Assembly: GCF_001458595.1 (NCBI RefSeq)
Contig: NZ_LN890328.1
Coordinates: 210,797 to 274,796 of the forward strand
Source: Clostridium neonatale
GTDB taxonomy: Bacteria; Bacillota; Clostridia; Clostridiales; Clostridiaceae
DNA: 64,000 nt
Reading direction: 5' to 3'
Shown here: in pieces, positions 35,832 to 44,920 of the stretch
Numbering within the stretch: the first letter of the stretch is position 1
How the letters are laid out: each line of letters begins with the position of its first letter
The notes under the pieces: generated by a model
Databases searched by the model: none
What the model was told of the DNA's origin: nothing
Seen by the model: only the letters and a program-made list of their open reading frames with translations
Position numbers and translations under genes: made by a program

Positions 35832-36030
35832 TTAGTTTTCTAACTCTACAGGTGCATCAGTAAATGAGTAAAGCGTAGCTTTCATATCATCTATATAGAA
35901 AACTTCAAAAATACCATTTTTAATGTGAATTAGATATTTGGATTTGATATATATGCCATAAAAGTACCAAAGAAGGTATTTTTATTACCTGAGATTTTAT
36001 ATGATGCAATGATAAACTGTGTGAATCAGT
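35832..36030 (-). pseudogene. C-terminal relic of an unidentified minus-strand gene, frameshifted
   Basis: On the minus strand the frame reads FIIASYKISGNKNTFFGTFM then AYI, shifts by one base, and continues KYLIHIKNGIFEVFYIDDMK to ATLYSFTDAPVELEN and stop at 35832. The amino-acid pattern is protein-like in both parts. No family recognised. The upstream half is missing. It occupies most of the otherwise empty interval before 36077. Confidence 0.5.
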
Positions 36031-36076
36031 AAAGTGTAATTTGAATAGAAATAAAAAAGTGATTGGGTGAATAAAA

Positions 36077-36715
36077 ATGAAAAAATTAAAGTTGACAAAA
36101 GCAATGGTTAGTTTATTAGTAGTAACTTCAGTATTTGCATTAAATCCAATAAGAGCAAGTGCAAAGTGGATAAAATCAGAATATGCTGAGGATGTTTTGT
36201 GGAAATATTCAGAAGGGAATAAATATACTATAGGTTGGAAATTAATTGATGGAAAATGGTATTATTTTGATGAATATGGAGTTATGAGTAGTGGAACCAA
36301 GATTGGAGATTATTATGTAAATCTTGAAGGAGTATGGACACATTTTGATTATTCAGCAAATAATCAAAAATTTAATAGTTTCTTAGATAGATTATACAAA
36401 ATTGAAAAAAATGATAAGGTAGCCAATGAAAAAGCAAATACAACATATGATATTACAATATACGCGAGTGATTTTGCTAAACAATATGATACTTTATTAA
36501 ATGATATATATAATTATCTTAAAAAAGTTATGCCAGAAAATGAATTTAAAAAATTACAAAAGGAAGAAATAGAATGGATTAATAAAAAAGAAACAGCTAT
36601 TAAGGATGATTTACAAAGACATGAAGGTGGGACGATTTGTGCATATATTTCTGCACTTGATACTATAACGTACACTCACGATAGAATATATGAATTGCTA
36701 AAATATATAAATTAG
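36077..36715 (+). CDS. Secreted protein: choline/cell-wall-binding repeats plus LprI-like (DUF1311) domain
   Basis: 212 residues. Signal peptide 1-29 (cleavage after ASA), then cell-wall-binding repeat units (GWKLIDGKWYYFDEYGVMSS, IGDYYVNLEGVW; about 50-90) and a C-terminal LprI/DUF1311-like helical domain (YDTLLNDIYNYLKKVMPENE, LQKEEIEWINKKE). LprI-like domains occur in lysozyme inhibitors. Likely exported and bound to the cell wall; a role in protection from host or competitor muramidases is inferred. Confidence 0.85.
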   Translation: MKKLKLTKAMVSLLVVTSVFALNPIRASAKWIKSEYAEDVLWKYSEGNKYTIGWKLIDGKWYYFDEYGVMSSGTKIGDYYVNLEGVWTHFDYSANNQKFNSFLDRLYKIEKNDKVANEKANTTYDITIYASDFAKQYDTLLNDIYNYLKKVMPENEFKKLQKEEIEWINKKETAIKDDLQRHEGGTICAYISALDTITYTHDRIYELLKYIN

Positions 36716-36851
36716 AGAGAAATATAAAAGATTAAAGTGAAAGAGGGTTATTTTAATAAGATATTTGTTTATGGGGTGTGAAGATTTTTGGTAATAATAA
36801 CGATAGGTGACTGTTACCATATTGGTAAAATTATAAAGGAGGCGATGTTAT

Positions 36852-37286
36852 ATGAAGAAAAAATATGTTGTTTTAGGTTTTTCACTATTATTTTTATGTA
36901 GTATAGTTTTTATATGTGTGAACAGATTAAATAAGATAAAAGAAGATGTTGCTTTAAAAAATACAATCATTGAAGCTACTGACAAATCAAACGAAATAGA
37001 CTTTAGCCAAATAACAAATTTTGAATGGGATAAGATGTACATATTTACTCCATACTCGACTCCTAAAGATATCTTAAGTCAGGATGGAATAAGTACAAGA
37101 AATTCACAATTTAATATAGAATATCTTGACACGATAAATATGATTGGATTTATTAAGTCAGATAAGTTAGTAGCATTTGTAGAACTGCCAATAAATTATA
37201 TAGACGAAGATTTAACTAATTGTATTGTTTTCAGTAAGGAAGAAACTAAATTTAAGATATCAAAAGAGAAAAAGATTGTTCTTTAA
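36852..37286 (+). CDS. Membrane-anchored or secreted hypothetical protein
   Basis: 144 residues. Positive start and one hydrophobic segment (about 5-25) followed by an extracellular domain with SQITNFEWDKMYIFTPYSTP, a pattern seen in many clostridial small secreted proteins of unknown role. No lipobox Cys at the right place (FICVN is possible but weak). AAAGGAGGCG before ATG. Downstream comes a relic of another gene. Confidence 0.72.
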   Translation: MKKKYVVLGFSLLFLCSIVFICVNRLNKIKEDVALKNTIIEATDKSNEIDFSQITNFEWDKMYIFTPYSTPKDILSQDGISTRNSQFNIEYLDTINMIGFIKSDKLVAFVELPINYIDEDLTNCIVFSKEETKFKISKEKKIVL

Positions 37287-37310
37287 AAGGAATTAAATAA
37301 GATCAATAAA

Positions 37311-37426
37311 AAAATAAGTATAAATATAGTTATAAGCCCAGTAGAGCTACATTTTAAATCAGTATCACTTAAAGTAATATGCGAAGAAATGCAAACAGCA
37401 TTATAAATAAATATTCAGAATTTTAA
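37311..37426 (-). pseudogene. Relic of a second copy of the HELSH membrane peptidase gene
   Basis: This stretch aligns base by base with 39736-39853, inside the minus-strand gene at 39582-40403 (shared blocks include ATAGTTATAAG, TTTTAAATCAG and ATCACTTAA). Its minus-strand frame codes a segment like CISSHITLSDTDLK versus CISAHISLSDADLK in the intact gene. Only about 38 codons remain, ending at the start of the next GNAT gene. Confidence 0.78.
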
Positions 37427-37441
37427 ATGGAGATAGAGAGA

Positions 37442-37903
37442 ATGATAATTAGAGAATATACAGCAAAGGATTTTGATGAAATAGCTAAGCTATTTTATGA
37501 TACAGTTCATACAATCAATATAAAAGACTATACTAAAGAGCAAGTGTATGTATGGGCAACAGGTAAATTAGATACTGTTAGATGGAATAAGTCTCTTTTG
37601 GAAAATTATACTGTTGTAGCAGTTGAAAATGAAAAAATAATTGGTTTTGGCGATATTGATAAAAACAATTATTTAGATCGTCTCTATGTTCACAAGGATT
37701 ATCAAAATAGAGATGTTGCAACAGCAATATGTAATAAATTAGAAAAATATGCAATTGGAAAGAGAATTTTAGTTCATGCTTCAATTACTGCAAAGCCATT
37801 TTTTGAAAAGAGAGGCTATAAAGTTTTGAAAGAACAACAGGTTGAGCGAGAAGGTATTTTTCTTATAAATTATATGATGGAAAAATGGAAAAATTCAATT
37901 TAA
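37442..37903 (+). CDS. GNAT-family N-acetyltransferase
   Basis: About 153 residues, MIIREYTAKDFDEIAKLFYD at the start, YVWATGKLD, then LDRLYVHKDYQNRDVATAIC (acetyl-CoA loop variant QNRDVA) and FFEKRGYKVLKEQQVEREG. Resembles the YafP/ElaA-like acetyltransferases. ATG at 37442 is preferred over 37427 because GGAG is spaced 9 bp from it and because family members usually begin MIIR. Confidence 0.88.
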   Translation: MIIREYTAKDFDEIAKLFYDTVHTINIKDYTKEQVYVWATGKLDTVRWNKSLLENYTVVAVENEKIIGFGDIDKNNYLDRLYVHKDYQNRDVATAICNKLEKYAIGKRILVHASITAKPFFEKRGYKVLKEQQVEREGIFLINYMMEKWKNSI

Positions 37904-37995
37904 AAAATAGGATCCATGTAAAAGTAGGATAATATAAAGTTTAATTTATATATGGAAATTCCAATTTCTTATTCTAATTAAGGGAGAAATCAAAT

Positions 37996-38562
37996 ATGAG
38001 ACAAGATATAATCAACTATATAAGCAAAGAAGTTGAATTTAGGTGTAAACAACCTTCAAATTTTTTTGGTATGGGATGTTTTTACCATATTAAAGCAGTT
38101 GTTAATAATGCAGAATTAATTGCAGATAGGTATAATGCAGATAGAGAGGTTGTAATAATTGCGGCATGGCTGCATGATATTGCTTCGGTAACAGATTATA
38201 GCTTATATGAAGAACATCATATTCATGGAGCAAGAATAGCAGAAGAAATTTTAAAAGAATTGAATTATCAACCAGATAAGATTAAGCTTGTCCAACAGTG
38301 CATTAAGAATCATAGAGGCAGTGTTTTAAATGGAAAACAAACAAAAGAGGAAGTATGTATTGCAGACGCAGATGCTATCTCACATTTTGATAATGTACCT
38401 AGTTTACTATATTTAGCGTATGTAAAAAAGAATTTGGACTTTATTGAAGGTGTGGAGTTTGTAAAGAATAAGCTTAAACGTAGTTTTGAAAAACTTTCAG
38501 ATGAGAGTAAAGAGCTCTATAAAGATAAATATCAATCTGTTATGAAATTATTAGATTATTAG
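37996..38562 (+). CDS. HD-domain phosphohydrolase
   Basis: 188 residues. HD metal site: CFYHIKAVVNNAELIADRYN, IIAAWLHDIASVTDY (His-Asp), EEHHIHGARIAEEIL and a later ADADAISHFDN. Distinct from the HD gene at 26499 and similar to predicted nucleotide phosphohydrolases. GGGAGAAATC precedes ATG. Confidence 0.87.
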   Translation: MRQDIINYISKEVEFRCKQPSNFFGMGCFYHIKAVVNNAELIADRYNADREVVIIAAWLHDIASVTDYSLYEEHHIHGARIAEEILKELNYQPDKIKLVQQCIKNHRGSVLNGKQTKEEVCIADADAISHFDNVPSLLYLAYVKKNLDFIEGVEFVKNKLKRSFEKLSDESKELYKDKYQSVMKLLDY

Positions 38563-38669
38563 AGTGAGGAAATAAAGTATCTAAAAATATATTATAATAT
38601 ATGAATTATAATATAAACAAGAATATAATGAAAGATAAGAATTAATTTATATAGATAGGATATGATTTT

Positions 38670-39542
38670 ATGAATAATAACAGAAATGATGAATGTTGGT
38701 GTGGAAGTGGATTAAAATATAAGAAATGCCATCTTGAATTTGATGAAAAAATAAATTTTTTAAGATCAAAAGGAAAGATTACTCCTCTTAAAAGGATGAT
38801 AAAGAATGCAAAGCAGATTGAAGGAATACGAAAAGCAGCAGAAATAAACAGTGGACTTCTTGATCTTGCAGAAGAAAATATAAAAGAAGGAATGACTACA
38901 GAAGAAATCAATAAAATGGTTCATAAATATACAATAGATCATGGTGCTATCCCAGCAGATTTGAATTATGAAGGATTCCCTAAGAGTGTATGTATATCTA
39001 TAAATGATGAAGTGTGTCATGGAATTCCGTCAACAGACAGAATATTAAAAGATGGAGATATTGTAAATGTAGATGCTACTACTAATTTAAATGGATATTT
39101 TGCAGATGCATCAAGAATGTTTATGATTGGAAATGTAAGTGAAGAGAATAAAAAACTTGTACAAGTAACAAAAGAGTGTCTTGAAAAGGCTATATCAATA
39201 ATAAAGCCATTTGAAACAACTCTTGGGGATATTGGTGCTGTAATTGCAGAGCATGCTAAGAATAACCACTATACCGTAGTTCGTGAATTCTGCGGGCATG
39301 GTGTAGGACTTGCTATTCATGAAGATCCAACAGTTCTTCATTATGGAAAAAGAGGGACAGGAATGGTCCTTGTCCCAGGAATGGTCTTCACTATTGAACC
39401 CATGATAAATGCTGGTGATAGAAAGATTTTTATTGATAAAAAGAGTGGATGGATAGTGAAGACGAAGGATGGTTCTTACTCAGCTCAGTGGGAGCATACA
39501 CTTCTTGTAACAAATGATGGAGTAGAAATTATATCAAAATAA
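38670..39542 (+). CDS. map: Methionine aminopeptidase with N-terminal SEC-C zinc motif
   Basis: 290 residues. SEC-C motif at 1-20 (ECWCGSGLKYKKCH) then a type I methionine aminopeptidase. Metal ligands are visible: the two Asp in VNVDATTNLNGYFADASRMF, His in GHGVGLAIHEDPTVLHYG, Glu in FTIEPMINAG and Glu in AQWEHTLLV. It removes the initiator Met from nascent proteins; the SEC-C module may tether it to ribosomes. It is probably a second Map beside the ribosomal-operon copy. The ribosome site (GATAGGA) is modest. Confidence 0.92.
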   Translation: MNNNRNDECWCGSGLKYKKCHLEFDEKINFLRSKGKITPLKRMIKNAKQIEGIRKAAEINSGLLDLAEENIKEGMTTEEINKMVHKYTIDHGAIPADLNYEGFPKSVCISINDEVCHGIPSTDRILKDGDIVNVDATTNLNGYFADASRMFMIGNVSEENKKLVQVTKECLEKAISIIKPFETTLGDIGAVIAEHAKNNHYTVVREFCGHGVGLAIHEDPTVLHYGKRGTGMVLVPGMVFTIEPMINAGDRKIFIDKKSGWIVKTKDGSYSAQWEHTLLVTNDGVEIISK

Positions 39543-39581
39543 TATAGTGATAGAATTATACTTTTTATTTATAAGACTTTA

Positions 39582-40403
39582 TTAAAAATAGGAGATAACC
39601 TTTTTTAATAATATAGAAAAAAGAAGATGCAGCACTGAGAATAGCAATGAAGTATTTAACAGTATAACAATAATGATGTTGTATGTAGTTATTAAAGGCA
39701 GTGATATATTTAATCCACTGAATATGTTTAATGCTAAAATAAGTATGAACATAGTTATAAGTCCACTATAACTGCCTTTTAAATCAGCATCACTTAATGA
39801 AATATGTGCAGAAATACAAATAGCAATATAAATGAATATCCAAAATTTTAATGTATGAATATTGTTAAATGAAAACATTGAAATAAGCATTTGCTTAAAA
39901 ATATTAATTTGAAATGCAAAAAAGTCAGTACTTAATATATTTACAGTGTTTAATGAAGCATGTATGTTATTTACTAATAGAGTATATGTGTCATGCAATA
40001 AAAATCTCATAGATATTAGAAGACAAAAAGTGCCGCCAAATATAGGCGCAAATCCAACAAAAAATAAGCCTATCTTTTGAAATATACTTCGCTCATTGTA
40101 TGAAAAATTAACATACCCTAAAACTCCATCTTGAGAGCCTTTGATAGGTCTAAATAATCTTACTTCTTTTATATTGTACCTGAAGATTTTTGCAAAAACA
40201 TAATGACTAAGCTCATGTATAAATACTCCAGGACAAGTGAATATAATTCCATTAAATCCCACTGAAGATAGAATATTTTTAATTGATTTATTTCTTAAAT
40301 ATCCAAGCAGTAGTCCAAATATAATTATTATTCCAAACAATTCAAACATTATTATGAGTGTCTGCAAAAATGCATGACTAACTGTAGATGCTAGTATGTT
40401 CAT
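39582..40403 (-). CDS. Integral membrane metallopeptidase-like protein with HELSH motif
   Basis: 273 residues, about six membrane helices. The sequence PGVFIHELSHYVFAKIFRYN (about residue 60) has the HExxH zinc motif inside a membrane context, as in site-2-protease (M50) relatives. The second metal motif is not obvious. It may process a membrane protein or be a non-catalytic relative. GGAGC before ATG at 40403. One of few intact minus-strand genes here; a degraded second copy lies at 37311-37426. Confidence 0.72.
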   Translation of the reverse strand: MNILASTVSHAFLQTLIIMFELFGIIIIFGLLLGYLRNKSIKNILSSVGFNGIIFTCPGVFIHELSHYVFAKIFRYNIKEVRLFRPIKGSQDGVLGYVNFSYNERSIFQKIGLFFVGFAPIFGGTFCLLISMRFLLHDTYTLLVNNIHASLNTVNILSTDFFAFQINIFKQMLISMFSFNNIHTLKFWIFIYIAICISAHISLSDADLKGSYSGLITMFILILALNIFSGLNISLPLITTYNIIIVILLNTSLLFSVLHLLFSILLKKVISYF

Positions 40404-40629
40404 ATTGTAAATGCTCCTTTTTTAATTGATTTTATTTCTATTATATCATTACTTCTTTCTTTAGTAATTAAATTTATATTGGAGATGGAAAAGTTGTATG
40501 TTGAATAAAATCATATAAAGTGTGCAGCTATTCATAAAATGTTATTAGAAATTGAATAGTCGATATATAAATATGATATAATGGCTGGGGAAGTTACTTC
40601 AATACATTGTGAGGAGCATGGATTTACAT

Positions 40630-40965
40630 ATGGAAATTATAAAATCAATATTTTACTTTATATTAGCAGGAATATTTGAAATTGGTGGTGGATATCTCAT
40701 ATGGATATGGCTACGTGATGGAAAGAGTTTTTGGTATGGAATCACTGGGGCAATAATATTAATTTTGTATGGTATAATTCCAACATTACAACCTTCAAGT
40801 GCTAATTTTGGAAAGGTATATGCAGCTTATGGAGGAATATTTATTGTTCTCTCAATTTTATGGGGATGGAAAATTGATAATATAACACCTGATAAGTTTG
40901 ATTTGATTGGTGGTTTTATAGCGCTAGTTGGAGTTATTATAATTATGTATGCACCTAGAGGCTAA
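40630..40965 (+). CDS. YnfA-family (UPF0060) small membrane protein
   Basis: About 112 residues and four membrane helices: [60 protein letters not shown]. The [11 protein letters not shown] block is a hallmark of YnfA. The family resembles small multidrug transporters of the DMT group; true substrate unknown. The nearer ATG at 40618 sits one base from GGAG, so ATG 40630 is chosen, with spacing of about 13. Promoter TATAAT at 40577-40582. Confidence 0.87.
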   Translation: MEIIKSIFYFILAGIFEIGGGYLIWIWLRDGKSFWYGITGAIILILYGIIPTLQPSSANFGKVYAAYGGIFIVLSILWGWKIDNITPDKFDLIGGFIALVGVIIIMYAPRG

Positions 40966-41004
40966 AATATTATAAAGTTAAATATATTAGAATTACATAA
41001 TAAA

Positions 41005-41044
41005 GATACCGTATTATTCAGTGATGAATTTGCGGTATTTTTTT
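41005..41044 (+). terminator. Rho-independent terminator with TTATTCA loop
   Basis: GATACCG/CGGTATT stem around TATTATTCAGTGATGAATTTG, followed by T-run. Same design as the hairpin at 41834. Confidence 0.8.
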
Positions 41045-41173
41045 ATGCACAATATGAATAAATTGCGAACTAAATGATCCTTGAAAATTGAATAATACGG
41101 TATGAAAAATATGTTATAATAGTACTGACTTTTAAGTTGAATAAATTAGAATTTGATGGAGGCAAATAGTAAT

Positions 41174-41734
41174 ATGAAGAAATTTAAGAAATTCAACGCG
41201 TTTATGCTGTTTGGAATTTTTCTTTTTTTGTATACTCTTATATGTTCTTATGCGTTGATTTTCAAGTACGTTTCACCATTAGAATTGTTTAGTTCAAATA
41301 GAGAATATATTAGGAGTGTTAATGTCATACCATTTCATACTATATATAGTTATTTGGTAGGTGGGTTGAATGTTCCTCCAATTGTCATTTTAAGCAATAT
41401 AATTGGAAATATAGTATTGTTTATTCCTATGGGAATTTATTTACAGTTATTAAAGAAAAATAAAAAAATATGGATAAGCACGTTGTTTGTATTATTCATC
41501 TCTTTGTTTGTTGAAATGCTTCAACTTATTTTGGGGCTTGGTGCTGCGGATATCGATGATATTATTCTTAATTTTTTAGGGGGCTTAATCGGAGTATTAA
41601 TATATAGAGGATTATGTGCACTATTAAAAGATGAGGAAAAAGTTCGTATATCTATTGTATTCTTAGGGGGAATTACTATTTTGGTCCCAATTTTTGTGAT
41701 GACTATATTTGGTCTCAGGTTTAGATTAGGTTAA
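41174..41734 (+). CDS. VanZ-family membrane protein
   Basis: About 186 residues with four or five membrane helices: VNVIPFHTIYSYLVGGLNVP, NIIGNIVLFIPMGIYLQLL, SLFVEMLQLILGLGAADIDD and ILNFLGGLIGVLIY. This is the VanZ pattern (N-L-xF-x-P-x-G and E-xxQ). VanZ lowers teicoplanin binding in some hosts, but most relatives are uncharacterised. GGAGG at 41157 supports ATG 41174; TATAAT at 41115-41120 is the likely promoter. Confidence 0.88.
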   Translation: MKKFKKFNAFMLFGIFLFLYTLICSYALIFKYVSPLELFSSNREYIRSVNVIPFHTIYSYLVGGLNVPPIVILSNIIGNIVLFIPMGIYLQLLKKNKKIWISTLFVLFISLFVEMLQLILGLGAADIDDIILNFLGGLIGVLIYRGLCALLKDEEKVRISIVFLGGITILVPIFVMTIFGLRFRLG

Positions 41735-41833
41735 TGCTTTTTTATAGAATATAAAAAACAATAAGTATTATATGTAAGATGATAAATTTCAGTTTATTGA
41801 TTAAATCATTGAAGCAATAAAAATATAATTAAA

Positions 41834-41872
41834 GTACCGTGTTATTCAAATGAATATGCGGTATTTTTATTT
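41834..41872 (+). terminator. Rho-independent terminator with TTATTCA loop
   Basis: GTACCG/CGGTATT stem around TGTTATTCAAATGAATATG and then TTTTATTT. Ends the VanZ unit. Confidence 0.78.
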
Positions 41873-41985
41873 CGCAATTCTAAAAAGTGACGAAGTAAAT
41901 TAATATCTGAGAAATCGAATAGTATTATATTTGCATATGGGCTATAATTTTCTAAAAATAAATTATAATTTGTAGAGGTGATAAA

Positions 41986-42452
41986 ATGAAATGTTTGCTG
42001 GTTATTGATATGCAAGAAGATTATGTCAGAAACAAAAGAAATAAAAAAAGATATCCATATGATGAGAAAAAACTAATTCTAAATATCAATAAAAAAATAA
42101 GTGAATATCCGGCAGAAATGGTGTTTTATATTACAAATAAATTTTGGTGGTAGAATGGAAAAATTGAAAAAAGTTAGTTGATGGACTATCTGTTGTCTCA
42201 AATAACATTTATGAAAAAAAGAAAAATAGTTGTTTTTCTAACAAGGAATTATTTGAATATCTTAAGAAAATTAACACACAAACAATAGAATTTGTTGGGG
42301 TAGATGGAAATGATTATGTTGGATATTCAGCGTTGGTAGGACGAGAAGAATTTGATGTATTATTTGATTTGACTTGTATTGGAATTGGGAACATGAAAAA
42401 ATTTCAGCATACAAAAGAGAAGTTATTGAAAGTAGGGGTAACTTTTCTTTAA
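41986..42452 (+). pseudogene. Isochorismatase-like hydrolase, broken
   Basis: Begins with a good ribosome site (AGAGGTG) and MKCLLVIDMQEDYV, the isochorismatase opening with its catalytic Asp. The frame stops at TAG (42151-42153) and again a few codons later. After a frameshift near 42175 it continues VDGLSVVSNNIYEKKKNSCF, IEFVGVDGNDYVGYSAL and CIGIGNMKKFQHTKEKLL to a stop at 42452. The place normally holding the nucleophile Cys reads DGNDYVGY. Confidence 0.83.
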
Positions 42453-42701
42453 TAAATTCCAATAAGTGAGATAGATTTAAAAATTGAAATTCAGTAGATT
42501 GTATATGATGTTAATTTGCATACCATTAAACAAGAATGGAAAATTATGAAGCTAAATAAAGAAGAAAAAACTAGTTAAGAATGAGATATGCCATAGCATT
42601 AGGAACCTCTCGAAAATCATAAATATTGGATTTTCGTGGGGTTATCTTATCTATAAATAAGTCTTATAATAAATTACTGTCTTTTTAATCATAATTATTT
42701 T
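42453..42701. other. Spacer after pseudogene with a strong bidirectional hairpin
   Basis: A short relic frame ends KLNKEEKTS and stop near 42578. A stable hairpin AACCTCTCGAAAATC/GATTTTCGTGGGGTT (42604-42643) lies between the convergent pseudogene and TetR gene and may terminate both. Confidence 0.6.
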
Positions 42702-43265
42702 TTAAATATTTTCTGCATTTTGATTAGAAAATATATAACTATATTCCTGAAGCAGTATTTCAGTCATTTCTTCAGGTGTTTCTATGCAGCCATCAAAAAG
42801 CCATTTGCATGCAATAGATTTTATTCCATTTCCAATGAAAATCATATGATATTTTCTTTTACGCTTGGCTATCTCATCATCGTTTAGTGGCTTGGAATAT
42901 AAATCAAATATAGAATCATAAGTAGTTTTTGCTAATATTTTGCTATCAATACTCATAAAATATGCTTTATAAAAGCTAGAATGATCCTTTATATAAGAAA
43001 AATACTTTGTGTAGGCATCTTTTGGTGAAAGCTTATTTTTTAGAAGTATATCAATGATTTTATTAGAATATTTTTTCTGGATTTTTAATATCAAATCATT
43101 TATGTCATCATAATGAGAATAAAAAGATGTACGTGCAATTCCAGCTTCTTTACATATGTCATTAACGTATATTGAGTTAAAGTCTTTATCTTTAAGAAGC
43201 GTTAATAATGCATTTTCTATTTTTTCATCTGTTATCTGGTATCTTTTATTATTGCTTTTATTCAT
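42702..43265 (-). CDS. TetR-family regulator
   Basis: 187 residues. Helix-turn-helix at about 10-55: KIENALLTLLKDKDFNSIYV, ICKEAGIARTSFYSHYDDIN. C-terminal domain typical of TetR_C_33-like clostridial repressors. Divergent from a DHA2-type exporter gene, with a perfect palindrome in between; the expected role is drug-responsive repression of that exporter. ATG at 43265 follows AAAGGGA. Confidence 0.9.
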   Translation of the reverse strand: MNKSNNKRYQITDEKIENALLTLLKDKDFNSIYVNDICKEAGIARTSFYSHYDDINDLILKIQKKYSNKIIDILLKNKLSPKDAYTKYFSYIKDHSSFYKAYFMSIDSKILAKTTYDSIFDLYSKPLNDDEIAKRKRKYHMIFIGNGIKSIACKWLFDGCIETPEEMTEILLQEYSYIFSNQNAENI

Positions 43266-43352
43266 ACTTTTTCCCTTTATATTTACATATTACAAAATTG
43301 TGTAGTGGTTAAAACAAAGTCATTATAATATACTTTTATTAAAGTTACAACT

Positions 43353-43380
43353 GTTTAGATAATAAAATCATTATCTAAAC
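43353..43380. promoter_or_regulatory. Perfect inverted repeat, likely TetR operator
   Basis: GTTTAGATAAT (43353-43363), six-base spacer, ATTATCTAAAC (43370-43380). It lies 26 bp before the exporter start and in the divergent interval of the TetR gene. An 11-bp perfect arm length is typical for such an operator. Confidence 0.75.
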
Positions 43381-43405
43381 ATTACACATTGAGGATATGG
43401 AAAGG

Positions 43406-44803
43406 ATGAAAACTTTAATGAAAATTAATAAACAAAAGAGGTCATTAATATTCATAAATATATTGGTGACATGCATTGCATCATCTATGCTTGCAACTTC
43501 ACTTACCACAGCGCTTCCCCCTATTTTAAACGATCTTAAAATTAGCGCAACTATTGGGCAGTGGCTTACAAGTGGTTATTCTCTTGCAATGGGAATCATG
43601 ATGCCAGCCACTGCATTTTTGATAAGAAGATTTGAAACAAAGAAATTATATTTGTCTGCTTTAGTATGTTTTATGTTTGGACTTATAATTGATATTTTTT
43701 CACCAAATTTTACGATGCTTATGATTGGAAGAATTTTTCAAGCAGCTGGAAATGGAATATTAACATCTATGGCACAAGTTGTTCTTCTTAGCATTTATCC
43801 AAAAGAAGAAGCAGGTTCTGTTATGGGATTATATGGACTTTCTGTTGGAGCAGCACCTGTAATTGCACCTACCATTGCAGGATTTATTGTAGATCATATG
43901 AGATGGCAGATGATATTTGTTATTGCATTAATTATTATAGCTATTTCATTTGCACTAGCTATTTTTGTTTTTGATGATATTCTTGACACTGTAAAACAAA
44001 AATTTGATATATTGTCTTTTGTTTTAAGTGCATTAGCTTATTGCGGTATTATCTTGGGAATTGGAAACATAGGAAATTATGCATTATTAAGTATAAATAT
44101 TATTCTGCCTATTATAGTAGGAATTACAGCTATGATTATATTTGTATACAGACAGCTACACATGGAAATGCCATTTCTTGAATTAAGAATTTTTAAAAAC
44201 AGGGAGTATATGTTGAGCGTCATAGGAAGCATGGTATTATATCTTGTTATGATGGGATCTTCTATTATTATGCCTCTATATGTACAAGCAATTAAGGGAA
44301 TGTCTGCAACAGTATCAGGGTTAGTTACTCTTCCAGGATCACTTTTAATGGCAATAGTAAGCCCATTTGCTGGGAAAATATATGATATGATTGGAATGAA
44401 AAAGTTGTTTATAGCTGGTGCTTTATTTATGCTTATAAGTAATGTAGGTATGGCATTTATACCATTAAATGCGTCTATAGTAGTTGCAGCAGTATTAAAT
44501 GCCATAAGATGTATTTCAATAGGATGCCTTATGATGCCTTTAGTTACCTGGGGACTTAGTGGAATTGAAGTTGAAGATACACCTCATGGAACGGCTCTTC
44601 TTACATCGCTTAGAACAATTTCAGGATCAATTGGGTCAGCTATATTTGTTGCAATAATGACACTAGTAGCACAAAATTCAGTCACAAGTTTTGGGGAAAG
44701 CGCACATATACATGGATTAAACATAACATTCGCAGTAATGTCATGTATTACAATAATTTTACTTTTAATGGCTGTGTTTTGCATCAAAGAGAAGAAGAAT
44801 TAA
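43406..44803 (+). CDS. DHA2-family (EmrB/QacA-type) multidrug exporter
   Basis: About 465 residues with 14 predicted helices. Motif C of antiporters is visible as LYGLSVGAAPVIAPTIAGFI; the early WLTSGYSLAMGIMMPATAFL is typical of DHA2 proteins, as is LYVQAIKGMSATVSGLVTLP. Exports drugs using the proton gradient. Start ATG 43406 is favoured by GAGG at 43391-43394, with ATG 43418 possible. Divergent TetR repressor controls it, by inference. Confidence 0.92.
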   Translation: MKTLMKINKQKRSLIFINILVTCIASSMLATSLTTALPPILNDLKISATIGQWLTSGYSLAMGIMMPATAFLIRRFETKKLYLSALVCFMFGLIIDIFSPNFTMLMIGRIFQAAGNGILTSMAQVVLLSIYPKEEAGSVMGLYGLSVGAAPVIAPTIAGFIVDHMRWQMIFVIALIIIAISFALAIFVFDDILDTVKQKFDILSFVLSALAYCGIILGIGNIGNYALLSINIILPIIVGITAMIIFVYRQLHMEMPFLELRIFKNREYMLSVIGSMVLYLVMMGSSIIMPLYVQAIKGMSATVSGLVTLPGSLLMAIVSPFAGKIYDMIGMKKLFIAGALFMLISNVGMAFIPLNASIVVAAVLNAIRCISIGCLMMPLVTWGLSGIEVEDTPHGTALLTSLRTISGSIGSAIFVAIMTLVAQNSVTSFGESAHIHGLNITFAVMSCITIILLLMAVFCIKEKKN

Positions 44804-44835
44804 AATTTTAAATATGGTCAATAGCAACTAAATAT

Positions 44836-44860
44836 ACGTTCTTTAGAGATTAAAGAACGT
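44836..44860 (+). terminator. Inverted repeat after exporter gene
   Basis: ACGTTCTTTA, GAGAT loop, TAAAGAACGT. It follows the exporter and precedes the promoter (TATAAT at 44878-44883) of the next GNAT gene. Could be a terminator with a weak T-run or an operator. Confidence 0.55.
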
Positions 44861-44920
44861 TATATTTATATATGTGTTATAATTTACTAATAAATTAATT
44901 ATGATTTGTGAGGGGATATT

